A stretch of DNA of 64,000 bases from DATCJA01 sp963814955 (GCA_963814955.1 CAWFEX010000006.1:682001-746000); one strand, 5' to 3'. Shown: positions 20,000-29,722, numbered from the stretch's first letter. Notes: a model not told the origin generated them from the letters alone. A program made the numbers and translations.

Positions 20000-21800
20000 A
20001 TGGAAACGGTGACGCTGACGATCGACGGGCGGCCGATCACGGTGGCGAAGGGGAAAACGGTTCTCCAGGCAGCCATCGAAGCGGGCATCTCGGTTCCGTA
20101 CTACTGCTATCACCCCGGCATCAGCATCGATGGCTCATGCCGCGTCTGTGTCGTCAAGATCGAAAAAACTCCCAAATTGCAGACATCGTGCTCGACGGTC
20201 TGCACGGAAGGGATGGTCGTCCATACGCGCGACCCAGAGGTCGTCACCGCGCGCGCGGGGATCTTCGAGTTTCTTCTCATAAATCACCCTCTCGACTGCC
20301 CGGTCTGCGACAAGGGCGGTGAATGCCCGCTCCAGGACTTTTCCTACACGTTTGGTCCGGCAGAAAGCCGCATGGACTTTCCCCGGCGCGTGTTCGACGG
20401 TGAAGGCGTCAAGGCCGATGTCGATTTCGGCCCGACTCTGATGCTCAATCGCAATCGCTGCATCCTGTGCACGCGGTGCGTTCGATTCATGAAAGAAGTC
20501 GACGGCGACGCGCAGATCGGGATCGTCGATCGGGGCCACGGCAGCGAGATAGCGACGTTCCGGGAGCAGGGCGTTCATTCGCTGATCTCCGGCAACCTCA
20601 TGGACGTGTGTCCTGTGGGCGCCATCCTGACGAAGGACTATCGCTTCAAGAGTCGCCCCTGGGACAATCCGGGTGTTGTCGATACCGTCTGCACGTTGTG
20701 CTCGAAAGGCTGCAACACGAGCGCATGGCTCAAGGGAAAGCCCGAATGGGCGAAGGGGTCGCGGCTGATCCGAATGACGCCGCGTTACAACCCCGAGGTC
20801 AACGGCTACTGGATGTGTGACATCGGTCGATTCAACTACCACTGGATCGAAGCACCGTCACGCGTGCGCCGTCCAATGATGCGGAGCGGATCGTCACTCG
20901 AGCCAGCCGCGTGGCACGACGTGCAGCCCAAGGTTCGCGATCGGCTGCAGGAGGCCACAGCCGCCAGTTCATTGCGGTTTCTCGTATCGGCGCATGCCGC
21001 GACCGAAGAGCTCTTCGGTACTGAAGGAACTGCTTGAAGGTCTCCTCGGCGGCGACGGTCTGAAAGCGGCGACAGTGAGTTGGACGCGCACCGAAAAGTC
21101 GCAGCCAGCCGGTACGAAGTTCAAGGTGCCGGCGACGGACGCACCCAACGTGAACGGCGCGCGTGACCTTGGTTACGAAGTCGGTCGCGGGAACGACGCG
21201 CTACCGGATTTGAGCGAATTGCGAAGGGCCGTCGAGGATGGCCGCGTAAAGGCGCTGTACGTTATCGATCCGGGACCTGATGGCACGCTGGGCGATGTCG
21301 ACTGGGTGGCCGAAGCGCGACGGAGCGGGGTGCTTCCCATTCTGATCGTTCAGGGCGTGGTTGCCAGCAAACTCACCGCGATGGCGGACATTGTCCTGGC
21401 CGGCGTGTCTTACGCGGAAAAGGACGCGATTTACACAAACGACCAGGGGCGCGTACAGGCGGCGTCGCGCGCCATCGCGCCTCCAGGCGAGGCGCTCGAA
21501 GACTGGCGGATTCTGGTCAATGTCGGACGGTCGCTCGGTCTCACGATGGCGTATCGTGATGCGAATGACGTACGGGCCGCACTTGCCGCCTCGATGCCGG
21601 GCACGCCGTACGCGGATGCAGCCAGCCTTGTGTTTACTCGCCCCGTTCCGGCGCGCAACTGGCTGCAGGCGTCCAACCCTTCGGAGCGGTGGAAATGGGA
21701 TTTCCTGTTCCAGGACCTGCCGCCGGTGAAAGGGCATTCTGTTCAGATGGAGGGCGTTCCGCTTCAGGGCGCATATATCCCGCTCAAGCCTGTGGAATAG
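20000..21800 (+). CDS. nuoG: NADH-quinone oxidoreductase subunit G-like iron-sulfur protein (interrupted by one frameshift)
   Basis: NuoG-like protein of about 599 residues once one extra base is removed. Cluster ligands in order are an N-terminal [2Fe-2S] ferredoxin set (YYCYHPG, GSCRVC, TSCSTVC), a His-Cys [4Fe-4S] site (HPLDCPVCDKGGECPLQ), a second [4Fe-4S] set (CILCTRCVRF with CPVGAI), and a CTLCSKGC-type site opening a shortened molybdopterin-oxidoreductase domain. The first frame stops at 21037. The correct C-terminal frame resumes if GG at 21017-21018 is one G, giving EELFVLKELLEGLL. The start is ATG 20000. No other nuo gene is nearby, so membership of complex I or of a hydrogenase or formate dehydrogenase module is undecided. 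Confidence 0.85.
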
Positions 21801-21814
21801 AGGAAGACAAAACA

Positions 21815-22576
21815 GTGGAAGAAAACGTCACGCTGCTGGCGGCGTTCGGGGCTGGGCTGCTGTCCTTCATTTCGCCCTGCGTGCTTCCGCTGATTCCCGG
21901 ATATCTGTCCTATGTTTCTGGCCTGTCGGTCGACGAAATGCGGGGCGGCACGGTCGTCGGGTCCGGCGGGACCGCGGTGGCCACTCTGGCGGCACCAGGT
22001 ACGCAGCGCCGGGTGATCTTCGCATCACTCGCGTTCATTCTTGGATTTTCACTCGTCTTCGTTGCGCTTGGCGCGTCGGCGAGCGCGATCGGTCAGTTTC
22101 TGATGTCGCGGCTGACGATCCTGAACAGGATCGCCGGCGCCATCATCATCATCTTCGGGCTGCATACGATGGGCGTTCTGCGCATCGAATGGCTCTATCA
22201 GGAGAAGCGAGTTCAGACGACGAAGCGGCCGGCAGGAGTCGTGGGCGCGACACTGGTCGGAGTGGCATTTGCGTTCGGCTGGACGCCGTGCATCGGGCCG
22301 ATTCTCGCGGGCATCCTCGCCGTGGCAGCCGCGCAAGACACAGTGTCGGACGGCGTCCGCTTGCTGTCGGCGTACTCGCTGGGTCTCGGCGTGCCCTTCC
22401 TGGCCACGGCGATGGCGATCGATCGATTCTTTGCCGCGTTTGCAAAGATCCGCCGCCACTACCACAAGATCGAGCTGGCCTCAGGCGCTCTGCTGATCGT
22501 GATCGGCGTCCTCATTTTTACGAACCGGTTCACGATCATCGCCCAGTGGCTCACGCCGTACCTGCCGGTTTACTGA
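21815..22576 (+). CDS. ccdA: CcdA/DsbD-type thiol-disulfide transmembrane protein
   Basis: A 253-residue inner-membrane protein with six predicted helices that passes electrons from cytosolic thioredoxin to periplasmic cytochrome c maturation or thiol partners. The two reactive Cys are in SFISPCVLPLIPGYLSY (helix 1) and GWTPCIGPIL (helix 4), both followed by the characteristic Pro residues. The start is GTG 21815, 14 bases after the NuoG stop, with AGGAAG upstream; an earlier in-frame ATG would overlap nuoG and lacks a ribosome site. The stop codon lies inside the left arm of a 23-base inverted repeat. Confidence 0.9.
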   Translation: MEENVTLLAAFGAGLLSFISPCVLPLIPGYLSYVSGLSVDEMRGGTVVGSGGTAVATLAAPGTQRRVIFASLAFILGFSLVFVALGASASAIGQFLMSRLTILNRIAGAIIIIFGLHTMGVLRIEWLYQEKRVQTTKRPAGVVGATLVGVAFAFGWTPCIGPILAGILAVAAAQDTVSDGVRLLSAYSLGLGVPFLATAMAIDRFFAAFAKIRRHYHKIELASGALLIVIGVLIFTNRFTIIAQWLTPYLPVY

Positions 22577-22657
22577 ACCACGAAGCACACGAAGACCACG
22601 AGTAACTACTGAACCTTCTTCGTGTTCTTCGCGATCTTCGTGTCCTTCGTGGTTCAG
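22573..22657. repeat. Long inverted repeat (23-base arms) carrying the stop codons of both convergent genes
   Basis: The arm at 22573-22595 (CTGAACCACGAAGC then ACACGAAGA) pairs with 22635-22657 in 22 of 23 positions. Between them are further CACGAAG/CTTCGTG units. The ccdA TGA (22574-22576) and the receptor-gene stop (22656-22654 on the reverse strand) both lie in the arms. The ACCACGAAG-ACACGAAG type of unit is, from memory, common as a dispersed repeat in environmental bacterial genomes. It could serve as a two-way terminator, but there is no T-run. Confidence 0.85.
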
Positions 22658-25600
22658 AAGGCGAACCGCACTCCGAACTGCATCTCGCGCGGGTTCTTGG
22701 CGCTGAAGATCCGACCGAAGTTGGGGTTACCGAAGATTCTGTTCGGCAGGTCGAAGTTTGCCCGATTGAAGAGATTGAACGCTTCCCATCTGAACTCGAG
22801 TTCCGACGCGCCGGGCAGCTGCCACGTCTTTGCGAGTGCGAAGTCAACGTTCGCGAACCCAGGACCAACAACGCTGTTGCGCGGTGCGTTCCCGAAGGTA
22901 AAGGGCGCTTGCAGGACGAATGCTTCGGTATCGAACCAGCGCTCCGGCGTCTGTTCTCCGCCAGGCAGGTTGGGATCGCGCACCTGATCCGGGCGCTGGG
23001 CCGGACCGGCGCCGATATTGGCACGATCGACGCTCAGGTTGACCGTGAACGGCGACCCGCTCTGGACGAGGACGATTGCGTTGACGCGCCAGCCGTCGAG
23101 TACCACCTCCGCCAGACGGCCCATACCTCTGAAGAACGGCAACTGATAGACCCCGCTGGCAATGAACTGGTGTCGGTGGTCGAAGCTCGATAGCGCCCAC
23201 TCGCCGGTCTCGTCGAAGATGTTGCGCACATTCTGCGGGAAGTTCGTTTCCGATTCCGTCGGCCCGGGGCTCGAGGCGTCGTCTTTCGAATGCGAAAGCG
23301 TGTAGCTCACGTTGTATGCGTAATTGTTCGCGAGCCGCCGCTCCGCCTTGAACGTGACGCCGTGGTAGATGGACTTTCCGTCGAAACGGATCGAGTTGAT
23401 CCGGCTCAGCTGCGGTATCGGCCGACGAGGCTGAATGGGACCGGATCCGGGCTCCGGCACGTTGTGCACGGTCGCGTTGTCTGCGCCGAGTGTCCAGGTG
23501 CCCATGTAAGACACTTCGACCATCGTGGAAGGGAAGAGCTCGTACTGGATTCCGCCGCTCCAGGTCTGGCTGTACTCGACACTGTACCCGTGATCCATGA
23601 TGTTGCCGCCGATGGTGCCCGTTGCCGTGTTCGTCAGGATATCGCGCGTCCGGAGCGCCGGGATCTGCTGCTGGATTGGAACGTCGACCTGCTTGACGAA
23701 GAAGAACGGCAAGTTGCGCGCGAACGCCGTCTGCACGCTGTAGGCCCACTGATTCAAGAAGATCCCGTAGCCACCACGGATGACGGCGCGTGAGTCATCC
23801 AGACTGAGAGCAAAGCCCAACCGAGGGGCAAGACGCACCGCACTCGGGTCGAGCAATCCGGGACCCCAGCCTGCCTGATTGGACGTCACGTACGGAATCG
23901 GAATCAGCGGCAGCAGCGGCTCGGCGCTCGGGTGAATCGTGTCGCGATCGTCGCTGGCGATTACGAAGCGTCCGCCCGACGTCGAGAGATCGATCGACGA
24001 GAGCCGGTTGTCCACGTCGTACATATGCTGGTTGAATTCGTACCGTAAGCCCACATTGACGGTGAGATTGCTGCGCGGCTGCCAATCGTCCTGCGCGTAG
24101 AGGTGAAGCCAATTCGTCCGGCCGTCCTCATCGCCACGGCCGATACCGGATGTCGCTGACGTCGGGTACCCCAGCAGAAAGTCGGCGAACGCATTCCCGG
24201 TGAACTGCCCGGTGTAGGTGAACGCCCCTCGAGCGTTATCCGGTTGCTCCGGCCGAAGCTGCAGGTGGTAGTAAAACGCGCCAAACTTCCACCGGTGGGC
24301 GCCTCGATCGATCGTCACGTTGTTGTACAGCTCGAAGTGCTGATTGTCGCGCGTGGTGAAAATCGTCGGATCGCCCATGGTGCTGTACAACCCGCCCGTG
24401 GAGATCTGCGGAAATCCGCTGTCACGCGGGTCAGTCGTCACCCCGAGCAGTCCGACGCGGCTGGCAAAGTTATTCCCGCGGTTGACGCTGCGCTGGCCGC
24501 CCGAGACGGTCATCCAGCCGAAGCGGAGCTCGTTCAGTATCGAGCTTCCAAAAACATGGGTATGGCTGGCAACGAGGTTCCTCGTTTTCGTGGTCAGTGA
24601 ACGCCCGAATCCGGGAACGATCGATTCTTGAAGCGCGCTCGTCCCGAAGGGCTGGAGATCGTCCGCGTCGAACGTGCTGAAGCGCGCGAAAAGCTGATCG
24701 GTTTCCGTCAGCCGATGGTCGAACCGCGCGCTGAGCTGGTCGAGATCTCGTGTCGATTCCTCAACCGATGTCAGGTTCTGAAACGACGCACTCGACGAGG
24801 GTAACGGCACGCTGTCCAGGAACGCGGCTGCGATTGGATCGATGCGACCTGCCGGGATCTGGTTGTTGGAAAACGGCGCACAGCCCCCGGTCGCGGGAAT
24901 CGTCAGTGGGTCGCAAATGGACGCAAACCCCGCAAAGTTCCCAGCACGGACGGCAGCCGTCGGCACCGAGAACGTCCGCGTCAGCGAGCGGCGCATTCGT
25001 GTCCCTTCGAAGCTGCCGAAGAAGAACGTACGGTTCTCTAAGACGGGCCCACCAATCGCCGCGCCGTACTGATTCTGCCGCAGGGGCGGAATCTGTTGAC
25101 CTTTCGGGTGGAAATAGTTTGGCGAATCGAACGCGTCGTTGCGATGAAACTCGAACAGGCTGCCTTGGAACGCGTTCGACCCCGCCTTTGTGGCCACGTT
25201 GATCAATGCTGAGGCTTTGCCGCCGAACTCAGCGGCGTACATCGACTTCTGGATCTTGAACTCTTGAATTGAATCAACCGACGGGCTGATGACCAGATTG
25301 TTGAAAAGCTCATCGGTCACTTTGACGCCGTCGAGCAGGTAAATATTGTGGCCCGAGCGCTGGCCCCCCACGTTCGGCAGTGGCCCGGCCTGCTGAAGTG
25401 CCTCTCCCCGCGTGCCGCCCGGAGGAATGATCACGGCATCGCTCAGCTGCGCCAGAGCCAGAAAGTTTCGGCCGTTGAGAGGGATCTGAACCACTTCCCG
25501 GTTCTCGATGACGTCGCTGACCTCCGCCGTTCTGGCTTGGAGGAGAGGTGCCCGATTCTCCACCGTCACCTGCTCGACCAGACCTTCGACGCCTAGCGTG

Positions 25601-25932
25601 AACTCGAGTCCTAGTGCGCGACCAATTTCGAGCATAATCCGTTGCGTCTGGAGCGCAAATCCGGGAAGGACGGCGGTCACTTCCCACTCGCCGATACGGA
25701 GAGCCGGCAGGAAGAACCGCCCCTCACCATCAGTAACGCGCTCCACGACTGTTCCGCTCGCGGGGTGCCGTGCAGTAACAGTCGCTCCCGGAAGAACGCC
25801 GCCAGAGGCATCCCGGACGATCCCGCTGATTTCTCCGGTGTTCGTCTGAGCGGTCGCCGGTAAGGCGGAGGCGCACAGGGCGAACGCGGCAGTTATGGCG
25901 AGCAGAATTCCGCGCAAGTGGCCTGGAAACAT
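22654..25932 (-). CDS. TonB-dependent receptor with N-terminal carboxypeptidase-regulatory domain
   Basis: Outer-membrane receptor of about 1092 residues. A signal peptide (LLAITAAFALCASALPATAQ) is followed by a beta-sandwich carboxypeptidase-regulatory domain (GEISGIVRDASGGVLPGATV), a plug domain (VIENREVVQIPLNGRNF, LLDGVKV) and a large beta-barrel ending in the aromatic FGVRFAF. The GTNTGEIS-plug-barrel arrangement with the NGRNF motif is typical of the oar-like receptors abundant in acidobacteria; substrates are usually unknown and may be glycans or peptides. The start ATG 25932 is chosen from the signal peptide; an upstream extension lacks support. It is divergent from a porin across a 78-base gap that holds an operator-like palindrome. 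Confidence 0.88.
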   Translation of the reverse strand: MFPGHLRGILLAITAAFALCASALPATAQTNTGEISGIVRDASGGVLPGATVTARHPASGTVVERVTDGEGRFFLPALRIGEWEVTAVLPGFALQTQRIMLEIGRALGLEFTLGVEGLVEQVTVENRAPLLQARTAEVSDVIENREVVQIPLNGRNFLALAQLSDAVIIPPGGTRGEALQQAGPLPNVGGQRSGHNIYLLDGVKVTDELFNNLVISPSVDSIQEFKIQKSMYAAEFGGKASALINVATKAGSNAFQGSLFEFHRNDAFDSPNYFHPKGQQIPPLRQNQYGAAIGGPVLENRTFFFGSFEGTRMRRSLTRTFSVPTAAVRAGNFAGFASICDPLTIPATGGCAPFSNNQIPAGRIDPIAAAFLDSVPLPSSSASFQNLTSVEESTRDLDQLSARFDHRLTETDQLFARFSTFDADDLQPFGTSALQESIVPGFGRSLTTKTRNLVASHTHVFGSSILNELRFGWMTVSGGQRSVNRGNNFASRVGLLGVTTDPRDSGFPQISTGGLYSTMGDPTIFTTRDNQHFELYNNVTIDRGAHRWKFGAFYYHLQLRPEQPDNARGAFTYTGQFTGNAFADFLLGYPTSATSGIGRGDEDGRTNWLHLYAQDDWQPRSNLTVNVGLRYEFNQHMYDVDNRLSSIDLSTSGGRFVIASDDRDTIHPSAEPLLPLIPIPYVTSNQAGWGPGLLDPSAVRLAPRLGFALSLDDSRAVIRGGYGIFLNQWAYSVQTAFARNLPFFFVKQVDVPIQQQIPALRTRDILTNTATGTIGGNIMDHGYSVEYSQTWSGGIQYELFPSTMVEVSYMGTWTLGADNATVHNVPEPGSGPIQPRRPIPQLSRINSIRFDGKSIYHGVTFKAERRLANNYAYNVSYTLSHSKDDASSPGPTESETNFPQNVRNIFDETGEWALSSFDHRHQFIASGVYQLPFFRGMGRLAEVVLDGWRVNAIVLVQSGSPFTVNLSVDRANIGAGPAQRPDQVRDPNLPGGEQTPERWFDTEAFVLQAPFTFGNAPRNSVVGPGFANVDFALAKTWQLPGASELEFRWEAFNLFNRANFDLPNRIFGNPNFGRIFSAKNPREMQFGVRFAF

Positions 25933-25965
25933 AGATCTACCGTTGTCGGGGCTCGGTCCGTGCCG

Positions 25966-25987
25966 GGTGTTACCCAAACGTAACACC
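25966..25987. promoter_or_regulatory. Operator-like inverted repeat between receptor and porin genes
   Basis: Perfect arms GGTGTTAC and GTAACACC are separated by CCAAAC in the 78-base gap between two divergent outer-membrane genes. The position and symmetry suggest a repressor or activator site acting on both, but no cognate regulator is adjacent. It is not followed by a T-run, which argues against a terminator. Confidence 0.5.
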
Positions 25988-26010
25988 TGCGACATTTTCA
26001 TGAAATCTGA

Positions 26011-27201
26011 ATGCTCTACAAAGTCATGAGTATGAGGAAATTCTATGTGGTGCTGATGCTGGCCGTCGCGCCGGTTCACGCCTTCGGCCAAACCTCGCCC
26101 CAGCCGCCTACGGCCCAGCCAGCCCCGCCAACCTCCGCTCCCTCGTCCGGCGCCGATACGTCCACCTACGACCGGATATGGCAGCAATTCACCACTTTAT
26201 ACGACAACAAGTCGAATTCCGTTGTGCAGCGGGTGTTGTTCAGCGGCCGCTTTCAGCACGAGTTTGTGGGCATCGACGCTGACCAGGGAGACCACGACGA
26301 GTGGAATACCCGGCGCCTCCGGGTGGGCCCGCGCATCACGCTCTTTCGTGATTACACGCTGCACGTCGAAGCAGAACTGAACCCCCAGGAAATGGACCCC
26401 CTGTATATGCGGCTCACAGACGCCTATCTGCAGTGGAGCAAGAGCGGGCGCCTCGCGGTGACCGTCGGAAAACAGGGCGTCCCTTACACAATGGATGGTG
26501 CGACATCCTCGAAAGAGCTGCTCACGATCGACCGCAGCAACCTGACCAATAACATCTGGTTTCCACAGGAGTATCTCCCGGGCCTCAGCGTCTCCGGGCG
26601 GATCACTCCGTGGTTGTACAGAGTGGGCGTGTACTCCGCCGGCGAGATGAACAAGGAATTCGGCAAGTTCGACGGCGGCGCCGCCACTCTCGTGGTCGTC
26701 GGCTATGACTTCGCGAATCGACTCAGCGTCAAAGAGGCGCTACTCACCGGTAACTACGTTCACCAGACCGAAGATACCGACAATACGTTCACTCGGCAGC
26801 TTGCCGACATCCTTTCGGTAAATTTCAAGCTCGAAACCGAAGGCTGGGGTTTGCGCACCGACGTTTCCACTGCGGCGGGTTATCTCACCCAGAGCAATCT
26901 GTGGGGGATCACGGCGATGCCCTACATGAATCTCACCGACAAGCTGCAGGCGGTCGGCCGCTACACGATTCTCAAGAGCGCCGACCCGAACGGCGTTCAA
27001 CTCGCGACCTACGAAAATCGCGTCGTGAGAGGTCGCGGCGACGAGTACAACGAAATCTATCTCGGTGCGAACTACTTCTTCTACGGACACAAGCTGAAGC
27101 TGCAAACCGGCCTGCAGTTCGCCGACATGAACGACCGAGCCAATGACGGAGGGGAGTATTCCGGCGTTTCTTGGACCTCGGGGCTGCGCATAGGTTGGTA
27201 A
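26011..27201 (+). CDS. Phosphate-selective-porin-like outer-membrane protein (OprO/OprP type)
   Basis: A 396-residue outer-membrane barrel. After a short signal peptide (ATG choices at 26011, 26026 and 26032; the MRKFYVVLMLAVAPVHA version from 26032 looks most natural) comes a Pro-rich linker (about residues 26-50). Alternating beta strands of an OprP-like barrel follow: WNTRRLRVGPRITLF, YTLHVEAEL, LYMRLTDAYLQW, LAVTVGKQGVPYTMDG. The protein ends SGLRIGW, with the C-terminal aromatic recognised by the Bam machinery. The substrate is probably an anion or phosphate if the family assignment holds. It is followed by a membrane sensor-like gene after 43 bases. Confidence 0.78.
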   Translation: MLYKVMSMRKFYVVLMLAVAPVHAFGQTSPQPPTAQPAPPTSAPSSGADTSTYDRIWQQFTTLYDNKSNSVVQRVLFSGRFQHEFVGIDADQGDHDEWNTRRLRVGPRITLFRDYTLHVEAELNPQEMDPLYMRLTDAYLQWSKSGRLAVTVGKQGVPYTMDGATSSKELLTIDRSNLTNNIWFPQEYLPGLSVSGRITPWLYRVGVYSAGEMNKEFGKFDGGAATLVVVGYDFANRLSVKEALLTGNYVHQTEDTDNTFTRQLADILSVNFKLETEGWGLRTDVSTAAGYLTQSNLWGITAMPYMNLTDKLQAVGRYTILKSADPNGVQLATYENRVVRGRGDEYNEIYLGANYFFYGHKLKLQTGLQFADMNDRANDGGEYSGVSWTSGLRIGW

Positions 27202-27244
27202 TACCGTTCGCAACAGCCGACACTTCAGGTATCCTGTTGGCGGC

Positions 27245-28396
27245 ATGCGGAAGCGCGCTGTTCGAGTCACAGTTTTCACCTTCCTGCTTGCTGCCAACAT
27301 CGCCGCCGCGTTTTTCCTCTGGGACATTCAGCGCCGTACTGTCGAGCTGATCACTTCCGAGGATTCAGTCGCAGGGCGCGTTGAACGAATGAGCGGCACA
27401 GTTGCCGCTATCGGAACCGCTCAGCACGGCTACGTCGCACCCGGACAACTCGACGAACCATGGTTCGATCGCATGTCGTCGCTGCTGGATCAGCTCAACC
27501 GTGACCTGATCTCGATGCGCCTCGTCGTTCGATCGGCTGAGGCGATGAAGGCCCTCGCGGCCCTGAGTGATTCTCGCGATGCACTCACCGCCGCCGACAC
27601 TCGAATCCGTGAAAACCTGGGTAACGGGCAGGAACTCATGGCCGCCGATGTCATCTTCAACGACGGTCGGACTCTCGTGGACGCTCTTACCGCGAGCCTG
27701 GGTGAAGTCCAGCGATTCGAACGGGCCAGAACGCGTGTCGAGCTCGCCGCACTGGAGCGCGAGCGGTGGATCGTCCTGGGATCGGCAGCGTTCGTGTGGT
27801 TCATCGTCGTCATCGCGCTGATGAGCAGCACCACAGCGCGGCCGACCACGGCCATTGCCGCCACCGCAGAGCACCAAACGAAGCCCGGAATCGCCGACAC
27901 AGCGGCGACTCCGCCGTCCGGAGTCGATTTAGGGGACGTTGCCACGTTGTGCACCGAGCTGTCGCGCGTTTCGGAAACCGCGGCACTGTCGGAGCTCCTG
28001 GGCCGGGGTGCCGCGATCGTCGATGCCTCGGGGACAACTTTGTGGCTGGGCGCCGGGGAGCAGCTGTTCGCTGTGTTGGGCCACGGATACAGCCAACAAA
28101 CGCTCGCGCGGTTCGGTCCGATTGCGCGGGACGCCGACAACGCCGTCGCGAAGGCCTGGCGCACAGGTCGTCTTGCCGCCGTCAAGGGAGACGGGACGAA
28201 CGGCGGCGCCATCGTCGCGCCAATGTTCGGGCCGACCGGATGTATCGGCGTCCTGGCATTCGAGAGTCGTCTAAGCGCTCAACTCACGCCGAGCTTCCAG
28301 GCAGCGGCCACCGTCATTGCCGCGCAGGTGGCGACGGCCGTCTCGGGCTGGCCGGCGGCCAGCGTGTCAACGCCGTCTGCGGCGCGTCCGGCCTAG
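27245..28396 (+). CDS. Membrane sensor-like protein with C-terminal GAF-like domain and no output domain
   Basis: A 383-residue protein. Helix 1 (VTVFTFLLAANIAAAFFLW) and helix 2 (IVLGSAAFVWFIVVIALM, about residues 175-195) enclose an about 145-residue helical periplasmic domain resembling four-helix-bundle ligand sensors. A Thr/Ala-rich linker leads to a cytosolic GAF-like fold (about 235-365: GAAIVDASGTTLWLGAG, GGAIVAPMFGPTGCIGVLAF). No kinase, cyclase or methyl-accepting domain follows, so it may signal through a partner. The start is ATG 27245. The function is not known. Confidence 0.6.
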   Translation: MRKRAVRVTVFTFLLAANIAAAFFLWDIQRRTVELITSEDSVAGRVERMSGTVAAIGTAQHGYVAPGQLDEPWFDRMSSLLDQLNRDLISMRLVVRSAEAMKALAALSDSRDALTAADTRIRENLGNGQELMAADVIFNDGRTLVDALTASLGEVQRFERARTRVELAALERERWIVLGSAAFVWFIVVIALMSSTTARPTTAIAATAEHQTKPGIADTAATPPSGVDLGDVATLCTELSRVSETAALSELLGRGAAIVDASGTTLWLGAGEQLFAVLGHGYSQQTLARFGPIARDADNAVAKAWRTGRLAAVKGDGTNGGAIVAPMFGPTGCIGVLAFESRLSAQLTPSFQAAATVIAAQVATAVSGWPAASVSTPSAARPA

Positions 28397-28507
28397 AAGC
28401 ACCAGTCGAAACCGCCGGTCGCAGAAGTGTGAACGGCACTCTGCACTCCTTCCTACAGCACCACTCGTTCCGAGCCGACACCTAAAAGTGCGAGGTGTAA
28501 CCGGGCG

Positions 28508-29722
28508 ATGCGGTTCTCATTCTTTTTCGCGATGCTGATCACGGCCAGCGCCTCAGCTCAAGGATTGCAGCCGGTTCCCGCGTTCGACGATGCTGTTCGG
28601 CTGGCAAACGAGGAACGCGATGACGAGGCGCTGGCTGCGTTCCAGCAACGTGCCGCCACGAACCCGGAAGACCACGCCGCACGGCTCTGGATTGCCCGCC
28701 TGCACGAACGAATGGGCCGCTCAGAACTGGCGGAGCCGGTTTACCGCAGCGTTCTGCTCGAGGATCCGTCCAGCATGGACGCAAGGCTCGGCGTCGCCTC
28801 GATGCTGCTGGAACGGGATGACGCCAAAGAAGCAATCGAAGTTCTCGAAGCCGCGGAAGGAAGCGGCCCGGAAAGCGCGGCGGCGCTCGCACTACTCGGC
28901 CGTGCGCATCGAATGGCTGGACACGACGCGCTCGCGATCCAGTATTTCGAGCGCGCGGTCACAGCCGAACCGTCGCCCAGCTATCGCAGTCAACTCGAAA
29001 CGGCACAACTCTCCTATCTGCATCGGGTCGAAGTGCGCGGGTTCACCGAGCAGTTCAACGAGACCACACCGGACAGCCGAAGTGGCGAATTCGTCCTGAA
29101 CTATCGCCTGAACGACAAGCTTCGGGTCGTCGGTCGCGGTGAAGTCCAGCGCAAGTTCGGCGTCTCGGACGAGCGCGGTGGCGGCGGCGCGGAATGGCGC
29201 TGGACACCAGCGGCGACACTGCGCGCTCAGGTCCTGGTGGGTCCAGACAACCTCGTGATGCCAGAAGGCGATTACCTCGGCGAATTCGACTACACACGCG
29301 GACCCGCGACCTGGTCCGCCGGAATTCGGCACTTCGACTTCACCGGAGCGCGCACCACCGTGCTATCGCCAGCGGTCGCATGGCTGGCGTCGGACCGCAT
29401 GCTCGTTGGCATTCGATACGCGATGTCATTTACCGAGATCGACGATCGGTCCCGAAGTGACATCGGACACAGCCTCCACCTCGCGGCGGACTACCGGCTG
29501 TACTACCGGCTGTGGCTGCATGGCGGATATGCCGCGGGCGTGGAAAACTTCGACAACTTCTCAATCGACCGCGTCGGCGACTTTCGAGCAAACACCTTGT
29601 CGGGAGGCCTCCGAATTCCGCTCCGAACGTTGACGACCATCGAGGGAGGTTACGAGCACCAGTGGCGCCGCGACGACGTCAGCATGGGACGCGCGACAAT
29701 TTCCCTGCAGCAACGTTTCTAG
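28508..29722 (+). CDS. TPR-repeat outer-membrane protein, YaiO-like
   Basis: A 404-residue exported protein with a short signal peptide (MRFSFFFAMLITASASAQ). Three or four TPR-like repeats lie at about residues 20-155 (EERDDEALAAFQQRAATNP, ARLWIARLHERMGRSELAE, AALALLGRAHRMAGHDALA). The C-terminal 230 residues form a beta-barrel of the YaiO type, ending ISLQQRF with a terminal Phe. The order TPR then barrel is that of proteins linked to export of surface polysaccharide. The start ATG is preceded by GCGAGG, 12 bases upstream. It converges with the PDZ-protein gene (12-base gap). Confidence 0.75.
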   Translation: MRFSFFFAMLITASASAQGLQPVPAFDDAVRLANEERDDEALAAFQQRAATNPEDHAARLWIARLHERMGRSELAEPVYRSVLLEDPSSMDARLGVASMLLERDDAKEAIEVLEAAEGSGPESAAALALLGRAHRMAGHDALAIQYFERAVTAEPSPSYRSQLETAQLSYLHRVEVRGFTEQFNETTPDSRSGEFVLNYRLNDKLRVVGRGEVQRKFGVSDERGGGGAEWRWTPAATLRAQVLVGPDNLVMPEGDYLGEFDYTRGPATWSAGIRHFDFTGARTTVLSPAVAWLASDRMLVGIRYAMSFTEIDDRSRSDIGHSLHLAADYRLYYRLWLHGGYAAGVENFDNFSIDRVGDFRANTLSGGLRIPLRTLTTIEGGYEHQWRRDDVSMGRATISLQQRF

